Source of the DNA: Cornus controversa
Lineage: Eukaryota > Streptophyta > Magnoliopsida > Cornales > Cornaceae
Reading direction: 5' to 3'
Length of the DNA stretch: 64,000 bases
Assembly: GCA_026545225.1 (NCBI GenBank)
Contig: CM048845.1
Coordinates: 99,829,033 to 99,893,032 of the forward strand
Shown here: one piece after another, positions 11,530 to 23,042 of the stretch
Numbering within the stretch: the first letter of the stretch is position 1
Layout: each line of letters opens with the position of its first letter
The notes under the pieces: model-generated
Told to the model about the DNA's origin: nothing
What the model saw: only the letters and a program-made list of their open reading frames with translations
Database searches by the model: none
Made by a program: the position numbers and the translations under genes

Positions 11530-12010
11530 AGTTCAACAACCCCACGATGATGCCCTCGTCGTCACATTAATCATCGCCAACTTCACAATTAGGCGGGTGT
11601 TAATCGACAACTGTAGTTCCGCAGATATCCTATTTGTGGATGCATTTGATCAGATGAAGATTGGAAGAAACAAACTCAAGACCAATCAGTTGCCACTCGT
11701 GGGCTTCTCCGGAGAGAAACTTCTTCCCTTGGGCACAATTGACCTCCCGATTACAGCTGGTTCAAGTCCCAGACAAGTCACCAAGATGGTGACTTTCTTT
11801 GTGGTGGATTACCCGACCACGTATAATGTTATTCTAGGAAGGGCCGCGTTGAATGCTATGAGAGTTGTGACCTCCACCTACCACATCCTCGTTCGGTTCC
11901 CCACGAAGCATGGTGTTGGGGAACTAAGAGGAGATCAGGTCACTGCCAGAGAATGTTATGCCACTTCCCTAAGAGAGAGGAAGATGACAGAAACCCTAAA
12001 CATTGAGGGA
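11530..12010 (+). mobile_element. Tat-like element: aspartic protease
   Basis: VLIDNCSSADILFVDAF occupies the active-site position (family consensus is D-[ST]-G or, in the Tat group, variants such as D-x-G-S-S-x-[DN]). It is followed by PLVGFSGEKLLPLGTIDLPITAG and YPTTYNVILGRAALNAMR. The reverse-strand fragment at 7157-7686 is colinear with it. Confidence 0.7.
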
Positions 12011-12129
12011 CAGGAAATGGAGGAAAAGGAAAAGGTCCATCATGCAGAGCCGATGGAAGAGTTAATTGACGTCAGCTTAAATGAACAAGGCACAGGAAAA
12101 AAGGTAAGCTTGGGATCGTCACTCTCACC

Positions 12130-14000
12130 CACCTCTCAGGAGGAGATGGTGCGATTCCTCAGAACGAATGAGGATGTGTTCGCATGGTCCTACGAGGATA
12201 TGCTTGGGATCGATCCAACCATTGCCGTACATCGACTGAATATCAACCCCATTGCCAAGCCAGTAAGACAAAAATGGAGAATCTTTGCCCCCAGAAAGAA
12301 ACGCGGCAATTTTCGAGGAGGCAGAGAAGTTATTGAATGCCAACTTTGTGCGGGAAACCAATAACCCAGACTGCTTGGCAAACATAGTGCTGGTTAAAAA
12401 ATCTAATGGGAAGTGGCGCAAGTGTGTTGACTTTACTGACCTAAACAAAGCCTGCCCGAAAGACAGCTTCCCCCTCCCCTGGATTGACATGCTCGTGGAA
12501 GGGACGACAGGGTACGAACGGCTCAACTTCATGGATGCCTACTCAGGATACAACCAAATTCTGATGTGGCCATCAGACCAAGAAAGGACATCCTTCATAA
12601 CAGAAAGAGGATTGTACTGCTACACGGTAATGCCATTTGGCCTAAAGAATGCCGGCGCAACCTATCAAAGGCTAGTAACTAGAATGTTCAAGGAGCAAAT
12701 TGGCAAAAATATGGAAGTGTATGTCGATGATATGCTTGTCAAAAGTCGGGAGGCTGCCAACCACTTGGTTGATTTACAGGAAGCCTTTGATGTCTTTCGA
12801 AAGTACAGAATGAAGCTCAATCCAAGTAAGTGTGCATTTGGAGTATCTTTCGGGAAGTTCTTGGGCTATCTAGTCAGCAAGAGGGGGATAGAGGCCAACC
12901 CGCAGAAGGTGCAAGCCATCTTGGATACAAGATCGCCCAAGACTGTTAAAGAAGTCCAAAAGCTGACAGGTAAAGTGGCAACACTAAGCCTATTGATTTT
13001 TTGCGCTACAGACAGGTGCCTCCCGTTCTTTCAAGTCCTCAAGCGGGCTTTTGAGTGGACTCCAGAATGCGAGCAGGCCTTAAATGAGCTAAAACAGTAC
13101 CTCAGTTCACCCCCACTTCTGTTGTGCGCTTGTGTAGGAGAGGAGTTGTACTTGTACTTGGCTGTTTCTCCTGCAGCAGTCAGTTCCGCGCTGATGCGGG
13201 AGGAAGAAGGAGTGCAAAGGCCAGTTTACTATACCAGCAGGGTTCTCCGGGGGACAGAAGAAAGGTATCCCTCCATAAAAAAACTGGCGTTTGCCTTGGT
13301 CACTACGGCCAAGAAACTCAGGCCATATTTCCAAGCGCACACCATTATAGTGTTAATCGATCAACCACTCCGGCAAGTCCGCTTCAAACCCGAAACCTTG
13401 GGGCGACTTGTGAAGTGGTTTATGGAGCTAGGAGAATTTGACATCTGATACAAGCCAAGGATAGCAGTCAAAGGCCAAGTGCTGGCGGATTTCATAGCAG
13501 AATTTACATACCCCCGGGAAGATGAACAGGTTCAGCAGGAAGAAGCGGAAGGTACAGTCCCCCAAAAAAGGGAGGACCTAATGGACCTTGGGTGCACGAT
13601 GCAATTGTTTGTCGATGGGTCATCCAACACACAAACCAGCGGAGCAGGGATACTAATTAGATCCCCAGCAGGAGAAACATTCAAATACGCCCTGCAATTT
13701 GGATTCAAGGCAACAAACAATGAAGCTGAATATAAAGCTTTAATTACGAGGTTAAAGCTAGCTGATATCCTCAAGGTTAGACAACTGAAGGCTCATACCG
13801 ACTCCCAGTTAATTGCCCAACAAGTCAGTTTGGAGTACGAGGCAAAGGGAGCAAGGATGAAATCTTACTTGCAAAAAGTACAAAAACTGGTTACCCGTTT
13901 CCAGAGGTTTTCAATCACGCAGATCCCCCGCAGTGAAAATTCCAACGCTGATGCTCTCACTCGACTGGCTACGGCACAAGAGGCCGCCCAAGGGGGGTGC
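12130..14000 (+). mobile_element. Tat-like element: reverse transcriptase and RNase H
   Basis: Reverse transcriptase motifs are present: RKCVDFTDLNKACPKDSFPLP, YSGYNQI, MPFGLKNAGATYQRL and the catalytic YVDDMLVKS, then a connection region with the gypsy RNase H-like LYLYLAVS. A further RNase H of the type found in Tat elements begins LFVDGSSNTQTSGAGI and includes NNEAEYKALI and THADSQ-like AHTDSQLIAQQV. Together they copy the genomic RNA into cDNA in intact relatives. Broken copy. Confidence 0.8.
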
Positions 14001-14016
14001 TTGTAGAATGCATGGA

Positions 14017-15450
14017 TGATTCGTGTGTGAGTGTGACTCAAAAAGTATATCAATTAAAAATTACCACACTTCGCAATAGAACGAATTCCTTGCAGAATAG
14101 GGCTATCGAAAGGAATGGGTATCAAACCTCAAGGACTGTGGTCTGACTGTGTTGAATTGTTAGGATTAATTCTAATTAAATTTAAAAGAAGTAAATTCTG
14201 ATTTTTAAAACTAAATTAACTAATGAAGCAATTGAACAAAAGCAAGAAAAACTGAGGAGTATAGAGAATATAAGATAAGTCTAGGGTAATTGATTTCACC
14301 ACTAACTTCACAATCAATGGTCAATTGAACTAATTATGGGGTATCATATCATGCATAAGTGGTGTCGGTGGCAACAAGCTCACCTTCATCCGTCAAGAAG
14401 ATAACATATGATTAAGGCTAAGTCATGGACTATCTTCGATTGGCATGGGCCATCTGCCTAACTACTCTAATCTAGGGTGCAGTATGGTTCATCTTCTCTA
14501 GGCATAATCCATCAAAGCTTTTAATGATATATTCAGTGAAAGCCATTGTGTAATAATCACTCTCATGATCACAGAAAACAAGAGGGACGAGTTCAATAAC
14601 AACAATCAAATATCTAAGACAAGATAAGAAATCATTGAAACTGAATTTATAAGACTTTTATTGCTCAATTCTATAATAAGAATCCTCTAAATTACACAAT
14701 CTATGAATGAATACAAAAATCCCCAATAATTAGAACAATCAAACCAGTGATGTTTAGTTAGGGCTCCATCAAAACCCTGGTGGCTGAACTAGCCGCTCAT
14801 GATACGCTTTGTTCTCCAATGATTCTCTATTCCAAAAGCTCTTCAAAGCTGCTGCCAAGCCTCCTCAATACAGCCCTAATTTGTCACTTTAAATAGCCAA
14901 GAGAATACATCAAAGTCCTAATCCAATTAGGAATAAATTAGGTTTTCCCGCAGCACTAATCAGGTGGGTTTTTCCTGCTGACTTCGGCCCAACTTTTGAC
15001 CCAGTAGAAGTCCGATTTACGGAATTTTCGTGAAATACAAAAGTGTGCAGAATCAAATTTCGTTCAACCCTACGCGTGAATTATGTCGATTTGAGGCTCG
15101 GAAATAAGACTTCTGATCCATTTTCTAAAACGGGATTAAGACTGTATTATGCGCAGATTTGGGCTTCAGGCCCGAAACCTTCTTAAGCAGCTGTAATTCT
15201 CTTGAACCTCTTTCTTGGGCTGATTTGAGTTAAAATATGGAGTTCAATGGATCCCTTTGATGTAGGCTTCATCTAACCATCTTGCATGTCATCTTTAAAA
15301 GTCCAAATCACGGTTTTAACTGAAATAATCATTAAGGCCCTGAAAATACAGAAAACACTAAAACAAAGTAAAATCACAAAATAATCTATCACTAAGAGAA
15401 TAAAATACATAAGTTAAGAGGCTAGAATACGTAACATTCAACGCCGATCA
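14017..15450 (-). mobile_element. Athila-type 3' LTR (copy C)
   Basis: On the + strand it starts TGATTCGTGTGTGAG and ends CATTCAACGCCGATCA, immediately before a reverse-complement polypurine tract (CACCCCCAAACTTA, 15451). Full-length relative to copies B and D. Confidence 0.85.
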
Positions 15451-17459
15451 CACCCCCAAACTTACATATTGCTAGTCCCTTAGCAATAGAATAAAACAAA
15501 ACTAAAACAAAAGAAACTACTAAATACTAATTAAACTACCCAACTCCACTTTCGTGGGAGAAACGATTGCATTTAGCGTATGCAACAAGCCTTTAAACCC
15601 CTAGGTTCCCCCTAGTGGACGAGTATAGTCTCGTGAGGGTTTCCAGAAATGTTACCCACAAACATTCAAAATTCTATTTCAACATTAATCCAAGAAGAAG
15701 ATTACAATACATAGTTACAAACTTGCATTCAAGAATAATTTTAAATTTCTAAATTCCATCATTCAAATCAATGGTCCCCATGCATAATTCACATCAACAT
15801 ATCTCAAAATAACCAACTCTAGCTCCCTCGTGTAAAGTGAACTAGCAGTCATCTCATGTAGCACAACCCAGCTCTGAATATATTAAGACACATACCCTTT
15901 CAACTCACTAGCTCCCCTTATTGAACTCATACTTCCCAACATGCATACATGACTTTTTTTTTTTTTTTTTTTTCATCATTCTTTTTTTTTCATTGCTTTA
16001 TTGGTTGTGCAATGTCTTGATCTATTAAGCTTTCTGAAAGATCCATGTAGCAAGCTTTCAGTCAGTGGCTCCCAAATCAGATGGCTTTAGGGCACTAGGC
16101 TTTAAGATACCCCGAAGACCTAATTACTCGAATCAGTCAGGCTACAAATCAAGACAACCAATGCTCATCTTTTCTCACCCTTTCACTTTTGACACGAACA
16201 CTCCGTGCTTCCCGAGGCATAGAGGCCCGGTTACTCATGAAAAGGATCAAATTGATTTGCTTATTCATCACTTTTTTCTTTTCTTTTCTTTTTCTTTTCT
16301 CATTGAAGTCAAGTAAAACACATCATCGGTACTCATTCTCAAGAGATACTAATTAATATCAAGCATATGTAACTCAATAACTCAAAACCAAAGTTTATAC
16401 CCCCACAAGACTATGCTAGTGTGTTTGTGCATATAAGGAAACTACAATTAATCACTTCAAAATATGTTATTGCAAACCATGATTAAAATCACTTAATTTA
16501 AACCATAGTTTTCAAGAATTTAAAACATACTCAAAAATTGCAAGTTAAGCACCTACATAAGGTATTAATCCCTTGAATAATGTTAAAACGTTCTATCTAA
16601 AAATAAAACAAAAGAAAATAAAGAAATAAACTAAGAAAATAAAATAAACTAAAATCCTAATACAAGAAGAATTTCACAAATTTTCTCCCATAATGCAATA
16701 AAGCACAAAAATAGGCATCGCCTCACCCCCAAACTTAAATTGTACATTGTCCTCAATGTACTACCAATCGAAGCATAGAGAAAGGTAAGAACGATATTAC
16801 CAGGATCATGGAGAAGTAGTGGCAAGAAAATAAAGTAAACCAATGAGATGAAGGCAGTGCAAGCACACCCCCAAACTTGAAAGTTACAACCTGTCAAAAC
16901 AGACCACTATACCCCAAAGATCAAGTGAAATAGTATGGGTGAAAATAAATATGAAATAATTTTTTTTTTTAAACTAAATAAAAATAATAATATGAAAAAC
17001 AAAATAAAGAAAAGAAAATTAAAAATAAAAATAAAAATACAAAAGATAGTTACCTCCGAAAAAAATCAAGGAGAAGGTGGTGTCGAAGCATCTAAGTCAG
17101 AGCCGGAATGGAGCATCAAAATCAACCAACTAGCCCACAGTTAATGTGCAATGTTCTCCCTCAAACTTGTAGCACAAAACCTCTCAAAGAAATCCAACCA
17201 ATTTTTCAAACAAAGTCTACTTCCTTGTGAAGAAGAAACTTGAGAAAATTGATCATTTAATGAGGATGGAGAAAAATAGATTGGAATGGATGATGATGAT
17301 GATGATTAATGATAATGATCAAGTAGGTTTATGGCAATAAAATTGGAAGATTTTGGAGTGTATATTGATGTAGGAGAGGCACCAAGGTTTAAATTTTCCA
17401 AGTGGGAGCATATAAGTATTGAAAAGAGAGCAAAAATAGCAAAAATCCAAGCAGTTGGG
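15451..17459 (-). mobile_element. Nested Athila-like element: polypurine tracts, 3' non-coding region and remnant of the envelope-position ORF
   Basis: Colinear in reverse with 2200-5528 of the first Athila-like copy. Reverse-complement polypurine tracts (CCCCCAAACTT) are at about 15454, 16725 and 16867. Poly-T/A runs flank a conserved stretch that holds an 83-codon frame (16065-16316, + strand). Little of the envelope-position ORF remains near 17.05-17.3 kb. Confidence 0.65.
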
Positions 17460-17590
17460 CATGTGGGGGCATGGGCGATCGATCCCCCTTGGGCTGGGCG
17501 ATCGATCGCCCAGCTGGTTGCCTGTTCTCTTTGTCAAATAATGGGGGCGATCGATCCCCCTTCAAAGGGGCGATCGATCCCCCATGCTGG
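17460..17590 (-). repeat. GATCGATC palindrome cluster in the nested Athila-like element
   Basis: Four CGATCGATC-centred units lie in about 120 bp, including the perfect palindrome GGGCGATCGATCGCCC at 17496-17511. Position relative to the flanking non-coding DNA matches the block at 2050-2200. Confidence 0.8.
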
Positions 17591-17933
17591 AGCCTGTTAA
17601 GTATCTATCGCCAAGGGTCGACCGGGAAGGGTATTTTTGGAGGGTCCATCGCCCAAGGTTGACCGAGACCTCTTTTTTTCACCCATTTTGAGTCCAAATA
17701 CCTCGGTACACCTCTTGACATCCCCCGGAAGCAACTTATACATCAAAAACTCAAAGAAAACACATTAAAACACACCTAATAATGGAAGAAAAATAAAGAA
17801 AAAAAAAATATAAACTAAAAATAATAAAATAAAATAAAAATAAAAGAAAATTAAAGAAATTAAAGGATAGAAATACATACAAATCCTACAATTTAACGTC
17901 CGTAGGCGACGGTCATCGACATCAATTGAAAGT

Positions 17934-18815
17934 TCACCCAATGCCACATCTCTTGAGGAGATTTAATTTCGTCCCTCCTATATAATCCTCACTTCCTTGT
18001 GTTGAACTCAAAGTGACCGGAATGGTCTCATTGGCTTTGAAAAATACATCTCTCTCCCTTGACGGAACATATTTCAATTTTACCCATGGAGGAGACTCTA
18101 ATGATGGCACTTGAGGAGTGCTAGAAAGAATAGGCAATGGCTCAATCAGAATCCTCCAAGGTGGAGTATTTTTCATGGCCACTACATCAAGTAAATCATT
18201 CACCCCCTCAATGGACTTCTCAACATCATGTGATAGAGCAACCGGATCAACTTCTTCAACATAATCATCAAAGTAATCCATAAAGAAACAATCACTCTCA
18301 TCTACAGGATGTTGAATGACATTAAAAGTATTCAATTTCACCTTAGGCTCATGAGAAATTTCAAAATTAGGAGTCTTTATCACCTCTTCTTCATCACGCT
18401 TCTTCTTACCCACCTTGTTGTCACTTATTTCTCTACTTCTAAGAGTGGTGATGGCTTGAAATTGTTCATGGTGTGGGTTGCTCAAAGAAGAAATATTGTC
18501 AAGGACATGAACCCCTCTTGGGTTGGCAACTGGTTGGCTTGGTAGTTTTTCCTCTTCTCTTTTACTCACGGCATTGACAAGTTGTCCAAACTGAGATTCC
18601 AGTTTGGCAATTGACTGAGAATGAGAGTGAACTAGTTGAGCAGTGAATTGAAGTGTTGCTGCAGTGGCTTGCATTGCCTCTACAATAGAGTCAAGCTTCT
18701 CAAGTTTTGCTAGGACAATTGTCATCTTGTCCTCAATGGCTGAATACCTCTGTAGCATAGGTACGTGTTCTTGATATGATTGTGAAGGCACATAGTTCTG
18801 AGGCTGAAAAGTGGG
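17934..18815 (-). mobile_element. Nested Athila-like element: gag C-terminal/protease-spacer remnant
   Basis: The reverse-strand frame contains a helical stretch (MLQRYSAIEDKMTIVLAKLEKLDSI and LVHSHSQSIAKLESQFGQL), which resembles the coiled-coil end of Athila gag, then PKVKLNTFNVIQHPVDESDCFFMDYF. The latter matches the segment KVKLNIFNAVENPPDQTDVFFMDS at about 0.2 kb in the first copy. Fossil. Confidence 0.65.
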
Positions 18816-19246
18816 CGGAATTTTCGTGAAATACAAAAGTGTGCAGAATCAAATTTCGTTCAACCCTACGCGTGAATTATGTCGATTTGAGGCTCGGAAA
18901 TAAGACTTCTGATCCATTTTCTAAAACGGGATTAAGACTGTATTATGCGCAGATTTGGGCTTCAGGCCCGAAACCTTCTTAAGCAGCTGTAATTCTCTTG
19001 AACCTCTTTCTTGGGCTGATTTGAGTTAAAATATGGAGTTCAATGGATCCCTTTGATGTAGGCTTCATCTAACCATCTTGCATGTCATCTTTAAAAGTCC
19101 AAATCACAGTTTTAACTGAAATAATCATTAAGGCCCTGAAAATACAGAAAACACTAAAACAAAGTAAAATCACAAAATAATCTATCACTAAGAGAATAAA
19201 ATACATAAGTTAAGAGGCTAGAATACGTAACATTCAACGCCGATCA
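18816..19246 (-). mobile_element. Partial Athila-type 5' LTR of the nested element
   Basis: Nearly identical to the last 430 bp of copy C, ending CATTCAACGCCGATCA just before the ATGGA duplication. Only the LTR's outer part is represented. Confidence 0.8.
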
Positions 19247-19251
19247 ATGGA

Positions 19252-20562
19252 CCACCCGAGTATAACAGTAGCAACGTCGTGCGAAGTAAACCAAGTCACA
19301 CAGGGCATGGAATGGGCGGACCTAATAGTTAAATACATAAGCAATGGTGAGTTACCGTCGGATAAAGCAAAAGCACACAGAACTAGGGTCAGGGCATCTA
19401 GGTACAACCTGATCGATGGAATCCTCTACAAAAGGGGAGTTTCCTTACCCTACCTACGATGCGTGTCAATAGAGGAAGCGCAGAGTGTTATGAGGGAAAT
19501 ACATGAAGGGGAATGTGGAAACCATACAGGAGGCAGGTCCTTGGCTCACAAGGCCATTAGGCAGGGGTACTACTGGCCTTCTATGCAGCAAGACGCGATG
19601 AACTTTTTCAAAAGGTGCGAAAAGTGCCAACGCTTCGCCAACATCTCGAGGCAGCCTCCAGAAGAGCTGACACTAATAATGGCCCCGTGGCCTTTTGTCC
19701 AATGAGGAATGGATTTTGTTGGTCCTCTACCCATGGGAAAGGGGCAGACGAAATTCGCAATTGTAGCAGTTGACTACTTCACTAAATGGGTGGAGGCTGA
19801 GCCCCTAGCTACAATAGGGGAAAGGAACGTCATCAGTTTCGTGTGGAAATCATCATATACAGGTTTGGTGTCCCAAATGTCATAATTATGGATAACGCAA
19901 AGCAGTTTGAGAGCCGACGGTTCCAAGATTTTTGCACAGAGCATGGCATAAACCACCAGTACTCCTCACCAGACCACCAGCAGGCCAATGGGCAGGCTAA
20001 GGTAGCCAACAGAACTATATTTAAAATGATTAAGAAACGCCTGGATGACTCCAAAGGAGCATGGCCAGAGCTGCTGCCAAGCATTTTGTGGGCCTACATG
20101 ACCACCACCAGAATCCCCATAGGAGAGACACCCTATTTCTTAGCTTTCAAAAACGAGGCAGTTCTGCCTATCGAAATGGGGACGGTGGCGAGCCATCGTG
20201 CCAAGCATTATGATCCAGTTCACAATGAGAGGGAACTAAGGGCCAGTGTCGATTTCATAGACGAGAAAAGGGAGCAGGCGTAGATACGAATGGCCGCGTA
20301 TCAACAGGTCATGTCCCAGTATTACAACACCAGAGTCAAGCATAGGAGTTTTCAGCCTGGTGATCTAGTCTTGCGAGAGGTCACTCAAGCCACCAAACCT
20401 CACGGCATTGGAAAGTTGGCCCCTAATTGGGAGGGCTCGTACAAAGTGGTTAGGACTCAGAGGCGAGGCACTTACTGGCCGGAAACATTAGAAGGAAGGC
20501 AGCTGGCCCATCTTTGGAACGTCGAGCATTTAAGGAAGTCTATCAGTAAGGTTTTTCCCTGA
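19252..20562 (+). mobile_element. Tat-like element: integrase
   Basis: The zinc-binding region shows H-E-G-E-C-G-N-H and CEKCQRFANI. The core follows with the first Asp in the GMDFVGPLP-like stretch near 19.71 kb, the second in IIMDNAKQFESRRF, and Glu replaced by a different residue in the GQAKVANRTI region of this copy. The C-terminal GPY-like part reads LAPNWEGSYKVVRTQRRGTYW. It resumes pol immediately right of the nested element, confirming continuity with 9329-14011. Broken copy. Confidence 0.8.
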
Positions 20563-20774
20563 CTTGTTAATTTTTTGCCCCATCCTCTTTAGGTTTTAGC
20601 TTGCATTTGCTTTAAGCAAGTATCATTGTAAAGGTTGGCTGCACTGCCAGACTTTAAGTATCATTTGAGAGGTCGGCGCTAATGCCCAAAACCTCGGGAT
20701 AGGATTCTTATCCAGTTTGAGTTTGTCTCTTGTAAGTTTTTATTATGAAATAAAACGTGTTATTTCCTAAAAAC

Positions 20775-21200
20775 TGTTGCTACAAAACCCTACGGGGGCA
20801 GAACCCTACGGGGACACACCTCTACGGAGGGCCTTTGAAGAAAAAGGCGGGGTTAATAAATCTCGAGAAAAGACAAAACCCTACGGGGGCAGAACCCTAC
20901 GGGGACACACCTCTACGGAGGGCCTTTGAAGAAAAAGGCGGGGTTAATAAATCCCGAGAAAAGATAAAACCCTACGGGGCAGAACCCTACGGGGACACAC
21001 CTCTACGGAGGGCCTTTGAAGAAAAAGGCGGGGTTAATAAATTCCGAGAAAAGACAAAACCCTACGGGGGCACAATCTTACGGGGACACACCTCTACGGA
21101 GGGCCTTTGAAGAAAAAGGAGGGGTGAGTAAATCCCGAGAAAAGACAAAACCCTACGGGGGTAGGACCCTATGGGGACACACCTCCACGGAGGGTCTCTT
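20775..21200 (+). repeat. 90-91-bp tandem repeat in the 3' region of the Tat-like element
   Basis: About four and a half units. Each contains CCCTACGGGG, CTACGGAGGGCCTTTGAAG, AAAAAGGCGGGGTTAATAAA and CGAGAAAAGA. Unit starts measured at the GGTTAATAAATC motif are 90-91 bp apart. The non-coding element at 50.5-51.4 kb has a longer version of the same module. Confidence 0.9.
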
Positions 21201-21417
21201 CAAGCAGAATGAATCAAAACTTCAGAGAATGTAGAAGTAATCTCTACACAACGACCCATGTTCAATAAAAAGAAACATGTGATTCTTCATTAATTAACAA
21301 CGGAAAAAAATACATGAAGCCTCTACAAAGAGGAACATTACATGGGTACCAAAAGAAAAAGACTCCAGCTCAAGGGTCGGGATCTCCAAGTTGCAGGCCG
21401 GAGAAGTTCATGTCAAG

Positions 21418-23042
21418 TCATTGATCCTGCGCCACTTCGCGAAAATATTCAAACCCATCAATATATGACTGGTTGAGGGCCCTGTCAAAATCGGGCGACT
21501 CCTTGAAATTCTCCACGACCAGTTCTTTAATTCCGGGCAGGTCGGCATTCCACCTAGCAATCTCCTCCCGTTTATGGCTGAGCTGGGAGTTGAGGGTGTT
21601 TATTTCCTCGCCATGAGAAGCGCGAAGGGTCTCGAGCTGTGAGTTAAAGTTGGTACGTTCGCTAGCAAAGGAGGTGCGTTCCTTGGCAAAGGCCGTTCTT
21701 TGCTTCCCCAGCTCCTCCTCTGAACATAGGAGACGGTTGGAGAAACCATGGGCAATCGTCAAGCCCTGTTAAATGCACAAGGGAAACACACAGCTTAGAA
21801 GGAAAAATATTAGAATTTCACCCAAGCATGATAAGGGGGCCAGGGTCACACCTGAGCAATATTGGCCAGCAAATATTCGGTAGAGGAAACGGAATTGAGA
21901 GCGTCCACCTTTTCCAGATCACGTGGGAGAGCAAACTCCCCAGCCCTTTTTATGGCAAATGATATGTCACCCAGCAATGAACCAGTATGGCCTGTCGACG
22001 GGGTTAATAGCCCGGTGTGGCTAGTGGCCGGGGAGAAGGATACATGTGAGCTGCCTCCACCAAAAAGTTGAGTCACTGGCACCCCAAAGGTACTTGGGTC
22101 GATCAAACTACCACTCGCGAACAGAGGAGGATAAGGTATCACAAAGGGACTGGGGCCAGAAGTCGGAGTACTCATGGTGGCTTCAAGGGAAGAATTCCCA
22201 ATAGAGGGAGGAGAAGATAAGCCCCCACCTGTAGGTGCGCCGGTGCTCCTGATAATAGGTTGGCATCGTCTTTTTTGAGCAGGGGACGAGGACCCTACGA
22301 CACCTTTCCCTTTCGCCAACATACGAATGTCTTAATCGGGCCTTCTCCGAGATCCTGCACAATGTTTACGATAAAGCTTACATTTCTCAACTCTAGGAAG
22401 AGAAGGGAATGAAGAGTAAGAAATATAAAAATATACCTCGCTTATCCCTAAGCATGCGAGGGGGGTAACCTAGGGTACTCAATCCCGCATTGGAGGTCAA
22501 AGCCACCGCATCCCTCATCCCAAGATCATAAATAAAGTCTAGCCTGTCTTCCTCTTCTTGACTTACCTCGGGCTCTACTCTAACCGCTGGTTTATTACAA
22601 TACATAAATCTGTGTAAGCATACATAAGAAAGGCGAAGGTGGCCTAAAGAGAGGAAAGAATAGAAAAAGCTCACCAGTTACGACCTTATCAGTCCAGGTG
22701 TGGGGAATACAATGAGGAGAAAGCTCCCAGTCTCCCGAGATGAAAAAGAATCGTTCCTTCCAGTTCTTTATCCGTTGACTGTTGTCAAGAATCACTAGTC
22801 CTTTGGGAAGACACCCTGGCCCGCGAGACCGGCCTTGAATATGGCGCCAGTCCTTGTTTTTTAAAAGATTATAACAGGAAAAGAACTTGTTGATAGTCGG
22901 TTGAGAGGTGAGCTTGCTGGACCTCCAAAGGACTAGGGTGGCCATAATAATGCGCCAAGAGTTAGGAGTAAGCTGAGAAGGACAGAGGTTGATGTACCGG
23001 AGCAACTCTTTTGCAAAGTCCGAGATTGGGAAAGGTGACCAC
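21418..23042 (-). mobile_element. Tat-lineage antisense gene (gypsy-type transposon protein), remnant
   Basis: The reverse strand carries open segments at 22.6-23.04 kb, 22.39-22.6 kb, 21.85-22.32 kb and 21.42-21.76 kb. The first has SDFAKELLRYINLCPSQLTPNSWRIIMATLVLW, which resembles the 'putative gypsy type transposon' domain. The last is a predicted coiled coil (KERTSFASERTNFNSQLETLRA) ending DRALNQSYIDGFEYFREVA. Tat-lineage elements such as Grande are known to carry a spliced antisense gene here. Its 5' end is lost at the LTR at 23043. Role unknown. Confidence 0.6.

Larger units (their letters stand above)
14017..19246 (-). mobile_element. Young Athila-like element nested in the Tat-like element (TSD ATGGA)
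   Basis: It is bounded by ATGGA at 14012-14016 and 19247-19251, a perfect 5-bp target-site duplication, with an LTR at the left and part of an LTR at the right. Over the roughly 430 bp where the two LTRs can be compared I saw about one difference, so insertion was recent. The internal part holds gag/protease-type sequence, the palindrome cluster and the 3' non-coding region but no recognisable reverse transcriptase or integrase. It could not move by itself; it is broken. Confidence 0.85.
9329..23042 (+). mobile_element. Tat/Ogre-like Ty3/gypsy retrotransposon, split by a nested element
   Basis: It comprises a 5' LTR (9329-9675), a tRNA-Arg-type primer site, gag, protease, reverse transcriptase, RNase H, then after the nested element at 14017-19246 the integrase, a tandem repeat and an antisense gene characteristic of the Tat lineage. 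It inserted into the leader of the Athila-type element whose LTR lies at 7687-9168. The right end is cut at an Athila LTR (23043); its own 3' LTR is not seen in place. It is a fossil with several breaks. Confidence 0.8.
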
